NCBI GenBank assembly: GCA_022225965.2
Contig: JAKJXP020000026.1
Span: 62,001-126,000, forward strand
Direction of reading: 5' to 3'
Source of the DNA: Diatrype stigma
Lineage: Eukaryota; Ascomycota; Sordariomycetes; Xylariales; Diatrypaceae
DNA length: 64,000 nt
Program-made: the position numbers and the translations under genes
Notes under the pieces: model-generated
What the model was told of the DNA's origin: nothing
The model's database searches: none
The model's input: only the letters and a program-made list of their open reading frames with translations
In this document: one piece after another, positions 46,052 to 57,073 of the stretch
How positions within the stretch are numbered: position 1 is the first letter of the stretch
How the letters are laid out: each line of letters begins with the position of its first letter

Positions 46052-48923
46052 TCACGCACTGGGTACCATCGACCACTCCCCGTCGCTTACCACAGCTTCG
46101 GCAGCGTCCGTGTTCTCCTGTTGACTCTCCCGGGCTATCTCCGTCCCAGGGTTCCCTTCAGTGGGTTGCTCAATGACCAGGACATTGTTGTTACCCATAG
46201 GAGCCCATCGAGGCGCAAAACCAATCGAGTTGGACCCTTCCATGCCGGGATAGCTCCCGTGCGGAAGCCACCATGCAGCATCTCCCAAATCTGGGATCAA
46301 GTCTCCAGCATTGGAACTGTTGATAGGACGCGACTGTTCGAGATAGCCAAGGAACATATTTACTGCATTATCCCTGTTACTCGGTGCAGGAGTTTCTTCT
46401 GAATCAGTGGCGGCAAGCTCTGTCTCTGGAACATCCTCTCTGCCCATTAAACGCTGCCGGAACGACTCCACAATGTCCTTGTGCATGTCCATGACCGTTC
46501 GGGTCATCCCTTCGCGGATGGCGGCAGGAAGCATCTCACAGTTGCCAGCAAGGTTAGATTGGAGCCGTTCAGGCAGTCGACGCTCGATTTCACCCTGGTA
46601 GTACATGTCGAGCTCCCCAACTAATTCTAGCAGAGAGGTGTCCTTAACATAATCTAGGTCAGTCAGAATGGAACTCCAGAATCAACCTGAATAGAAGAAT
46701 CGAAAGGAGATCAATGACGAACGCTGTGGGGGAATCGATTGTTCCGGGTCCATTGGAAACAGTATTTTATAGATTTGTTTCCAGCCATTAATGTTTCGGC
46801 GCTTGATTTGCGTTCTCTGCGACTCTCCGAATCCTTCGACTAGATTCGCCTGAGCATCTCCCACCGGAGGGGCACAGTATACAGGGTTTTGGTAATGAGC
46901 ATCGAGACCTTCCTCCGATGAGAAGCCAACACGACATCTCCGGCATCGAATAGTGAAGTGGCTACGGTATAGGTGCTCCCTGATTTGGTTAGTGATCCAG
47001 ATGAAGGAATATAAGCGGGAGATGGTCGACATACTTCAATCTACCTACTTTGAGCCATCCGGGACCCTTACAGGATTGCTTGATATGGGCCCCCCCCGGA
47101 TTGCGTTGGTAGTACGGACAAGCTAATTTGAGACTTGGATCAGAGTCCTTGCTGATCTTGGCTTTCTTCTTTGGCTGTTCTTTCTCTTCGTCATCGCTAT
47201 CCCCCTCCTGTCTGATAGAGCCTCCTTGAAACCTCTTCTGATAATTGTTAGGGAGCCCTAGAGAGTTGAAGGAGTCGGGGATGGCCGAAGCCGTCGGTTG
47301 AGAAGTCATATGGGTACCTTGACAGCTTCCGCTCGGCTCCCCAACCTGGATGGTCTTCATCTCCAGGAGTTTCGCCACTTCCCGCCGAGCTCGGGATGTA
47401 AGGCAGTGCAAATTCCTTCTCAAAGCCATGCCTATGGTATCTGTATTACCAGTGGAATAGTTGATCTCCTCCTCTGAAGAGTTTGAGGGATCTGCATATA
47501 ATTTTTCATCTGAACTGTTAATATCCCCTCTTGTCAATCGGTTCTTACCTGACTCAAGCAGGGGACGATAAGGACGCGGTGGTGCGCGACTGATTTTGAT
47601 ATGCCTCAAATTATAAGGCCTCCTCGTTTTCTTATTATCCGGATAGGACTCAAAATCAATCTTGATGGGTGGAGAATGGGGCGCGGTATCGGTTGGCGAA
47701 CTGATGAATAGCTGCCGCTCGAAGCTTTTGTGTAAACCAGCGAGAGATTCCCGGTATGTGCAGGCCCTCGATGCCCAGCTCCACGATGGCAGGCCCTTCG
47801 TTTGACTTTGGTCACTTGTCCCCTTGAATCCCGGTGCTCCAGAGGAAACCTGCGCGCTTAACACAGAGCTGGCCTCGTAGAAGACATCGTTAACCGACTT
47901 GGTGTAGTCAGGCAAACCAAGGTCGAGCCCAAATAGCCTTAATAGCCATAAGAGGGCATATACTCTATCCCTCGGATCAGAGCAATGTAGTTCTAACGAG
48001 AAATCGAGGACTTCTGTCAATAGTGTGAAGAGAAGACTGTCGACAAATCCTGTATCGGCTAGAGGAACAGCTTGGTTGTGCTGTTTAGCGCCCAAGATCT
48101 TGGCACTATGAACAGTCGTCAAGCGATGGAAATAAAGGGCTCTAGGTGGCGATGAATGCCAGTCTAAACCTCTGTTTGTCGCGGAGTGTTGAAGCACATG
48201 TACCAAGTACTCCCATTCAATGACTGCTGTGTTTCGGAATGCAAGTTTCTTAGGGGATATAAGTGCTTCCTGGAAGGTCCATAGCCGTCTGAAATACGGC
48301 GAATCCAGAATACCACTCCAGGGATTCTCGGTGGTAATATTGGCTTGAGCCGCGTCACGTCCCATGTTGGTGAGTTCGACGCATTCGGTACGCTTGTTTC
48401 TCAGGTGTCCTCGCAAGGCCACCTCGCATTGAAACCCATGCATTGGCGTCGTGTGTGACGAATTCTCTCCCAGCCATATCCACGTAAACGTTGCAGAGAG
48501 GTATATGTCATGCAACAGGGAAATCTGGGTGGCTCTTTCATGTGTGTCCGATTGATTTATACAGATACGATCCACCCAAAGAAGACCCGGAGTCGATCGG
48601 TCTTGATCAGCTTTACTGAGGAAGTGGCATATTCCCCGTAAAGCGATATCGCAATTTTGGGTGATTCGAATATGCTTCCCCTCGCACTCTATATAGCGCT
48701 CTGGATTCGGATCTCCCCAAACATAGGAAAGAGCGGTATAAGACTCTCTCAATGCCTGGCCGTCATCAGTCAGAGGTTGCGTTACAATTTCACATCGAAG
48801 TGGATTAGCAGGTGTCTTTCCAAGCTTCAATTTCAGCAACCTGATCCATCGAGGCCCTGGAAGCGGCTGATAGACGAAGAGTTGAGTCATTGGATTACTC
48901 CTCCAGAGAGATGACGTACTCAA
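46052..48923 (-). CDS. HET-domain protein with C-terminal C2H2-like zinc module
   Basis: The HET domain is the fungal heterokaryon-incompatibility module, a cell-death inducer in allorecognition. It spans about residues 50-235: YTALSYVWGDPNP, then LLWVDRICINQSDTHERA, IYLSATFTWIWLGE and the Trp-rich YFRRLWTFQEAL. A second conserved part is HCSDPRDRVYALLWL. A basic/acidic linker with a likely nuclear signal (PKKKAKI) leads to a zinc module LACPYYQRNP ... CKGPGW ... GRLKEHLYRSH ... CRRCRVGFSSEEGLDAHY, joined across a 55-bp intron (47034-46980, GTATGT ... CACTAACCAAATCAG). Exons: 48923-47035, 46979-46723 and 46653-46052. The second intron (46722-46654, 69 bp) is tentative; alternatives exist. This gives 915 residues. 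The start could instead be Met 12 (48890). The C-terminal region is an amphipathic, Glu/Asn-rich segment with no known domain. Confidence 0.78.
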
Positions 48924-51132
48924 ATTCTATGTTTTGCTTATGGGTATGTGAGATCAAGTCAGGAGAGAAACCGTTTGAATGCTGAATGTATGGAAAGGAG
49001 CTGTCAATCGTATATTATAGAGACTAATGTTGAAGAGCATAGTGAAGTGGGAATCACAAGAGTGACAGGAGATAGAGTAGAGCGCATCTATGGGTCATAT
49101 ATACAAGTCTGGGAAGCCATAGCCTGATCGCAAAGATCAAAACGCGCAAGTGCGTATTCCAATCATCAGGATAAAGAGACCAGCGACCTGACAGCCACTC
49201 TGTCATAGGGTGTTGCATAGCCCCTCAAGTTGCCTTGATATTCTCATGCTGCAATGGGGACCTGCAGGATACCGTAGCAATACACCGAACTGAAGCAACA
49301 CCACACCAGTGCTTATGGAAGAACATGCATGCCAATAGCCTCACGACATTGGCAGCCGGTCCTCCCCCGCCTCTAAATTCTGTGCCCCGGTCGCGTTGAT
49401 GCCTGCATAGTATTCGGGGTGTGACCTATTGGACCTATCGCTGAAGGACCTACCCAAGTCGGAGACTGGAGGATCTCGAGTTGCTATTCGTCACCGATAA
49501 TGCACTTCCAATAGCAAGGGCTGCCAGATTGTTACACCGCAGACGGTGTCATATCACCATCGATGAAGTTGGTTCCATGAATATGGCCTTCTCCAAGCCA
49601 AGCGGTTGATCATGAGTTAGTATGCTTGACAAGGCAGGCCTCGCGGGAACAGACTTTCGGTATATACACCTGTCACCCATATCAGAGAACATATCTAATA
49701 CATGAACCTACCCCTTTTCTTCCAACCCCCTGAGATCGTTGGCTTCGGTTCCCCTGAGCTAACCCAAGCCCGAACCCTAACCCTAACTAACCCTCATAAC
49801 CCCACGCGAGCTCCCAACCCCCCTTGCTCCCTTGAACTCATTATGTCACGGGGGTCGATTCCAAACACAATAAGCATTAGCTAAGCTACGGAGAAAATAG
49901 GTATGTAAGAAGGAAAATTGGAAACCTAGAATAGGTATACGCATGACTAAAAAGGGATGCATGCACCACATGAGTGGTTCACAAATGGAAAGGCGGAGAA
50001 AGATAGGGGTAGGTAAGGAGGAGAGAACAACGAGTTAGGTACCTATACAAGTCAATATGGATTGTTTCGATGTTGAACTGAAGTGAATAACGTACTTCTT
50101 TCTACCGACCATAATTCTAAAACAGCCGTTTGCTCATTGCCACCCGCCATTGCCTTCTGTGTGATTACACGTTCACCTTCGCTATGTAGCCCTGGCCACT
50201 GCTGCTTCAGGAGTCTTCTAATAACACCTTCTTACTCCCTCAACTCTACACTTACCATGGCATGAACCTACTTTCGGGATCACAAGCTCTATCTATGTAC
50301 GTCCTTCTAATAGGGTGCATCTTCTTGAATTTCGGACTTCGAAAAGTAGATTGCAAGGGGTTAGCGTTGCTAGAAAGGTGCCGAGGTCACATTGTGCATC
50401 ATACGCCATACTGACTTGATTACTCGGACAGGGAAGACGATAAATTCGCCAGAACTAGAGGGTATCATTTGCGTTTGTTGCCCGTGCCCGTTGGTATCTT
50501 ATAATAAGCGCTCGGGAGCTAAACCGTAACATCGTCATCTCTTTTTTTGTTAACATCCAGGGAATTACTTCATCGACCCCTATCCATTCTTTCATCCCGG
50601 AGTTGCCCTCTTCCCTCCTGATCCGCAAAAAAGACCCCCTCTTCCTTGACGTCTCTTTAAGGATTGCTGCTGTTACGTTACATCCCGGATTCAAAGAGGC
50701 CAAGTTGACCACGCCAGACTGTCGGGGGAGACGAGATCAAACGTATTCAGTACCAATGATTCTTATAACGAGTGATAATAGTCCTTTCGTATTTGGTATT
50801 TCTTTCGTGTACGTGCTTTTCTCCGCTTTTGTGGTATCTTGCAAAACTTCCTGCGAACTCAATCTGCAACGCCGTCTTTCTCCTGCCTCAGGCAGTTCGT
50901 GGTATCATCTTTATGTATTGATTCATGGATATAAAGCGTCAAATCATGAGCAGCCAACCCGCCGCTCTCCGGGAAACCGAGATAAGTAAAAACAAAAAAA
51001 TAAACGAAACTGAAAAGGAAAAAAAGAAACCAGAGCCGACTGATGCATGATATAGGAAGACCGGGTATTCTCTTGCGCCAGGGTATATCCAGCCTGAGGG
51101 TATTCACGTAGAGCATCTAAAAAAGACGGAAT
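48924..51132. other. gene-poor intergenic region
   Basis: About 2.2 kb with no supported gene, between the HET gene start and the KH gene end. It contains a telomere-like repeat at 49773-49803, listed separately. Short frames such as 50455-50712 (-) are not recognisable. Confidence 0.5.
49773..49803. repeat. interstitial telomere-like CCCTAA repeats
   Basis: Two exact CCCTAA units followed by degenerate CTAACCCT and CATAACCCC copies. This matches the TTAGGG telomere unit of filamentous ascomycetes on the other strand. Too short to be a telomere. Confidence 0.6.
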
Positions 51133-54100
51133 CTAACGGTAAGGCCCGATAGGCCCAGGGTATCCAGAATTGGTAGAATGAGAAGTCGACGGCCTGCCAC
51201 TATCTCCAGACACCCGCGTAGCGTGTCTGGGAGTGATGTCGCCGCCATGAGAAATGCCGTTAGGCGTCAGCTTACTGTCGAAGGCACCAAAGTGCCGACT
51301 CGACCATGACTTGTTGTCATCATCCGGAAGATTGACGCCGCTGTCATTCCAGGGGTTGCGGTCTGCATTGAAACTGCGAGTGGACTCGATCGAAATAAGG
51401 GACGATTTAGAAACGTTGCTTGATCCCTTGAAAAGAGAGTTCACTGAATGCGAACTGTTCTTTCTACGATCGAGCGAAGAAAGGAGCTGAGAAGGCTTCC
51501 GAAGCTTCTCGAAGAGGGTGGTGCCACGCTGCTGAGAAGTCTCGTCCCCGAAAGCTGGACGCGTTGGGGAATCTTTACCGACGGGAGCGGGGGCACGCTG
51601 TAGTACTTTCGAGTTGAAAAACTGCAGGGTGTCTTCAAAAGAGTCGGATTTCGGGCGGTTGGTATAGCCCTTGACGATATTGGTTTCAACACTGGTAGCG
51701 GTGAACTGCTCTAGGAGAAACTCGATGGCGTCACGGAGACCTCCTGCATTGTTGCGAGTGAGTTTCCATACAAGGGTCACGGTACGTTCACCGTCGTTCG
51801 TTTTCTCTTCGGGGGTCTCGTGCACTTCGAGGGCAATTTCGTGCTGGGCTTTCAGCTTGGAAACAAAATCGTTGACGAATTCTGGCGACTCGAGGAACTT
51901 GACCAAAGAAGGCGTTCGTGTCAAGAGCAGCTCATGAGTCTCCGGCACCATGCCCTATTGTTGTGTTAGCATTTTACCAGACCCAAGGACTTCATCAGTG
52001 TCATAGACATACCAGGAATTCATCAGCACACAAGGACACCTGCCACTCAGGGCCAGTAACCGTGACCTCGTCACTTGCCTGTTCGGTGCTGGGGAAGACA
52101 ATCTTGCAGTTCCACTTCTTCTCGAGTTCGTCGATCTCGGCCAGGCGAGTGATGAGCTGGCGATGGTACAGCCGGTCAACATGCACGACCTGGGATGTGA
52201 ATTCAGAGTGCTAGATGCAGGTGTCAGAAGCAACACTAGTTAAGAACTTGGGATCAAGTGATGACTCACAGCTCTGTCAACCATGTCCAGGATCTCGGAC
52301 TTGACAAGCTCCAGGTTCTGAGCATTTCTTGCCGGAGTTCGGCAGATGACATTGTCAACTTTGACATCATCATCCTCTCGACCCATACCACCTAGGGAGG
52401 GAGTCAGTATTTTCCGATACTCGCCGTGTATCGATCGTATCTTACCACGGTCCATGGCGTTCGAAAATTTGACGAAAACAGAATGTTTCTTCATGATACG
52501 CTGGATATGCTGGCCACCAATGCCGATGATGCGCTTGTGGTACTGGTCAGGCACGTGGAAGGAAATCGAAGCAGGCATCTCCTGTTCGACAAGCGAAAGT
52601 CCTTGTTTCATGGCGTCGTAGTTGGGGGCAATGACGTCGATGTCGAAATTATACTCTCTGAAGCCATCGAACATGATCTGGACGTTGCCTGTGATGATGT
52701 CAGTCTAACCCTATCAAGACAAGCTGAGAAGACTTACTCTGTGTCATGATCTTGTTGATCTTGCCGTTCTTTTTGCCCGACACAAACTCTTTGTGCTCAT
52801 TGGCGAGCTCAATCTTGACACGGATCTGGTGTTGAGGGGCGGTGACAAACTTGATCTGAGACAGGACCATGAGAGCCTCCTTGACGGCGTCATCCGAGCC
52901 ATAGAGGGTGAAAGTCATCTTGTCGAACGAAATGTCAGCGTCCGAATTGGCGCAGATGTCTCCAAGTATCACTCGGATATCCTGTGGGCCTGGGAGCTGG
53001 ACAGGACCACCGGGTTGGATCCACCAGGATGCTTCGTAGAATTGGCCAGCCTAGAATAGATGTCAGCTAGGGCAGTCATGAGCAGGGATGAAAACCTACA
53101 AGAGACATTATCTCTTTCATTGTGCGCTCAATTTGAAGTCCTTCAACACCTTGCACTCGAATCATACTACGTCTGGAGGCGAGTGGAGGAAACATGATGT
53201 AGGTGCCGTTGACTTCCATGATCTTCCGAACCTTGTCCATTCGGCCGAGTAGAACATTGTCGATCTTCGCCGCAGCTACTTGGGTATCCTTCATGAACAA
53301 CTTGGTACGGCTGACCAGTTCATGGATCTTGCGTTTCGCCAATTCGATGCCCTGCGGGTTTTCGCCCGTGATGAAGATCTCCTCGGGGTTTCGACGACTG
53401 GCGTTCGGAGGGCAGTACCGAGACAATTGGGCAAATGGAGGGAAGTAGATGGCCGTATTAGTTGCGGATTCAATCAGCTTGATGTTCTTGCGCGAACGAC
53501 CACACACGATCGGGTGCAACGTGCTCTCAAAGCGCATTGCATCACATTGGCGACCTAGCTAGAAGGACGTCAGTGTTATGTCACTGGGCGACGGCCTATA
53601 GGGATGAAATAGGGGACAAACCAGCTTGTCGATAAAGATGAGCACATGGGTCTTGGCATGTTCACTAGATTCGATATCGCCGTATATCGCGATTCTCCAT
53701 CTGCTATCTTGAATGACTTCAGTGTCGCCGTTCAGGCCATCAGCCGTGGGGGTATGTTTGGGGCCAAGGATGAAGATATCGACACCACAGAACGTCGCGT
53801 ACATATCCAGCGCATCCGTGATATTCTTGCGTACCACCACGCCATTCTGAGCATCCATGATCAATCCGTGATCGACATCGATAGTCGTACACCTCTATAA
53901 TGCCAAGATTAGTCAGGATGTACCCATACTACTGATAAGATGGTGCATGCGTACCAATTCCAAGGGGGTGCCACTCAAGATGGTCTCACGACTTTTGTGG
54001 ACCAGTTCGGGAGCGCCAAAAAGACAGACAGTAGTCATCTGGCCTCTGAGATGCTTCGGGGTGGTAGATACGACATGGGCCTCGATAGGAAGGGGGCCAT

Positions 54101-54458
54101 TGGTAAGCTCCTTGCATAGCTCTCGCAGGTTGTTCAGATTAGACGCATGAATGGGCAGCTCGAAGACCGGTACGTCATCGGCGGCGTCTTCGGGATGGGT
54201 CCATCGTATAATGGCGTCGGGCGTGGCATGTAGGATCTCCTCGGTATTCGGGCCGGCGAGGTCGGAGGCGAACGGGATATTGAATGCAAAGTGGATATTG
54301 GTATCGGCAGCAGGCGAGGGGCTCAGAGGGGGGGCTCCGGGAGCTGCCGTCTTCTGATGAGGGTTGATGGCGGGCATGTTCATGTTCGGCCGCGATGACA
54401 TGCCAAAATTGGGGCTCATCCGTTCAGACCAGTGACGCATGTTGGCGAGTTTTTGCAT
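51133..54458 (-). CDS. multi-KH RNA-binding protein (YLL032C-like)
   Basis: 977 residues from eight exons on the minus strand: 54458-53955, 53894-53622, 53558-53100, 53050-52738, 52688-52446, 52391-52270, 52210-52013 and 51954-51133. Every join keeps frame and has normal GT/AG ends. KH domains bind single-stranded RNA through a GxxG loop. Clear or degenerate copies are seen: IVCGRSRKNIKLIE (exon 3), LLGRMDKVRKIME (exon 3) and HKRIIGIGGQHIQRIMKK (exon 5, intact GIGG). The first about 60 residues are Pro/Ala/Asn-rich. The C-terminus after about 780 is Ser-rich, ending in a Gly/Pro tail (SGYPGPIGPYR). The order of KH repeats recalls yeast YLL032C and S. pombe relatives, whose functions are poorly known. 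The start at 54458 leaves a long leader with GGT-rich (ACC on the coding strand) repeats. Confidence 0.88.
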
Positions 54459-54773
54459 GGTGAACGGAGGGAATGAGACTCGGAAGAGCGAGAGAAGGAA
54501 GCGAAACGGAGAGGGGGGGTATCAATCAGATAAAACGACAAGAGGAAATCATAGAAACAACAGGTGAAAAAAGGGAAAAGAGAAATAGGAACCAAGGAAG
54601 GAAAATCGAAGGCGTTGGCGTCTTCGAATTCTCTTCCGCTTTCTCTCGTGAATATACCACCTCTACTTCTCGAATGGGGCTGGGGGGGAGGGGGGGTGTT
54701 GGTGAGTTTGAGCGAAGGGAGTAGGTATGAGACCGAGAAGTGAAGGAAAACGATCGATGAAGATTGATGGATG

Positions 54774-54840
54774 GCGGTGGTGGTCGTAGTGGTGGTGGTG
54801 GTGGTGCAGGTGGTGGTGGTGCTGATGGTGGTGGTGCAGC
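54774..54840. repeat. GGT trinucleotide-rich tract
   Basis: Interrupted GGT repeats in the leader region of the KH gene (ACC/CAC on the coding strand). Confidence 0.85.
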
Positions 54841-56346
54841 GGCAGTAGTGGAAGGTGCCAATCCAGTTCCAGGTCTCCAGTCTTGCCCGTGGATTGGATT
54901 GGACTGAGCTTGGCGGGTAATAAGACATAGAAGACCCGGAAAGGACAACCTATACCTGGACCGTGCACCCCTAGAACAACCAGAATCCCAGGGCTTGCCA
55001 GGATATACGCCTAGAGCCTGGAGGTGAGAGGCTAGAGCAGCTGGTTGTGTGGATCGAAAACGGGCATTTGGAGCACAGACTACCACAGTACCACAGTACC
55101 ACATTACCACACTACCATCACACTACCAACGAAGTATTTACATAGGTATCTGCCAGCTGCTTTATCACTGCATATCGCTTTGTTCTAGTCCACCCGACAT
55201 ACACATCGTTCCGGACGGTAGTTAGTAGGTGCAAATCCAAACTTTGAAGGTTCGAGATCGGCTATCGTTTCCTCAAGCACCCCGGGAGTGGTTCGGTCGA
55301 CAACCTATCAGGGGGGCGGAGGGGGGTCCCAATGCAATGAATACTGACTGAATGCATACCAAGTGCAGTAGCTACTGACTGCCCAGGTGGCCACTGGTTA
55401 GGGCTGGCTGGCATACTATGCACTCTAGCAGGTAGCGTGTGGGATTCCCTCAAGCACCACCGATGCATTCACTAGGTAACTAACTACATAATACCTACAT
55501 AATAACTGTTATTAGGCTTCTGCCCGGGTTGCACCGTTGCTATCTCCTGCCTTGCTCCTAACCTTTCTCGGGGGTGTCGATATGTAGGTTGGTTAATCTA
55601 CGGCGGCATTGCCGTATGCGAGGCAATATAATGCAATCAATTGTTAAGTTTCCCCGACCCTAGGCCCCGGGCAGATTCATTGTATTTCATACAACAACCA
55701 AGATGCTCCCTAGTGCTCCCTAGACATCCTCCCAGTCACCGCGCTGTCAAAGTTCGCCGAGGTCGCGTATAAGCTGTCAGTGTTTCATACAAACCATGAC
55801 GTGGGATGAGCAGAAGACACTTTGTTATCATCCATGATGTTTCTGTTGAGAAGAGCTTAGTGCATCCCGTTGTGTGCATATCAGGCAAGACCGGTACGAT
55901 AACTACATATACCTATGTAGGTCCGGTATGTATGGGCTGTCTAGGGCTGGTACAAGGTTGCTGTCGTTCGTTCCAATCGGGGGCGTCGAATCGCCTATCT
56001 CCCTGTTACCCAGATCTATTGTTGGCAAATAGCGGTACATACATGCTGGGCTACTGGGTTTAGTTACAGGTCATAGTCAGCTGTTTTCCGTCAGACTGGC
56101 AGACTGGGTGCCGTGAGAACCAGGAATCCGAAAGCCAACCCTGGCTTGAAAGCTGCTTGCTTACCACATGGACGGATACACGGCTACCTCCTATTTTTGC
56201 TGCCGTCGAACGGACAAGCCATTCCAAGATCGTAGGTATTAGTCCAACTTGCGTTCAGAGGGGCCCGGGGAAGAGGGGTGGTCTCACACACTCTCACAAA
56301 GAATACCTACTAACATGTACCAGGAAAAGACGCAAGCATCAAACCT

Positions 56347-56868
56347 CAATTCGACTAATTGCACCGGGTCATTCTGCTAACGGCACCGGGTTTCTAACCG
56401 CATCTGGTAAGGTTAGCGCAAAAGCCACCCGTGCCACACCTCACGCCACATTTACCCCCCGCCACTGTCTAAGTCACTCCTTAACAACCACCTACAACCA
56501 CCTACAACCACCTACAACCACCTACAACCACCTACAACCACCTACAACCTGTATTTACATCTGCACCTATAAATGCATTTGCACTTACGCCAGCGCCAGC
56601 GCCACCGCTACCGCTACCGCCAGTACGTACGTAACGCGGTACTGCCCAGGTGGTTAATTAGGTCCGGAGTATTTAGGGAAGCGATAAGAGCCCTTCCATT
56701 TGGGTATACGTATGTAATTGTATTATATAAGGGTGTTGGTAATGTAGGTATTAAGTGGTATGTTAGGTAGTATGTTAGGTTGTGACATAGGTAATAGGTA
56801 GGTATGTCCGAATGTAGTTAGGGACCCGGTGCCGTTAGCAGAATGACCCGGTGCAATTAGTCGAATTG
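56347..56868. mobile_element. MITE-like DNA transposon, 45-bp perfect TIRs, 9-bp TSD
   Basis: The left terminal inverted repeat 56347-56391 and the right one 56824-56868 are perfect reverse complements over 45 bp (outer end CAATTCGACTAATTGCACCG). The element is flanked on both sides by ATCAAACCT (56338-56346 and 56869-56877), a 9-bp target duplication. The end base is complementary to the flank, so the duplication could be read as 7 bp with 46-bp arms. It is 522 bp long with no transposase frame, so non-autonomous. A 9-bp duplication with long arms points to the Mutator-like superfamily. Inside are a 10-bp tandem repeat (56484-56550) and a GCCAGC/GCTACC run (56590-56625). The exact identity of the arms suggests a recent insertion. 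Confidence 0.88.
56484..56550. repeat. 10-bp tandem repeat, about 6.7 copies
   Basis: Unit ACAACCACCT, copies identical, inside the MITE. Confidence 0.95.
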
Positions 56869-57044
56869 ATCAAACCTGAAAGTTTCCCTAGGACACTCGA
56901 TAATGCTACGCTACATCAACTTTCGAGACCGGCTTGCAAGGTTTCATAAATTGTTATACCTATAGCTGCACCTATAGCTGCTATAGTTGGAACCTCCGCC
57001 TTAAGAAATCCAACTAGCGTGCTAATAAGCGTGCTAGGTTTGCA

Positions 57045-57073
57045 TATGTGTGTATGTATGTATGTATGTATGT
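57045..57073. repeat. GTAT microsatellite
   Basis: Tandem GTAT with one GTGT, in intergenic DNA. Confidence 0.9.
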
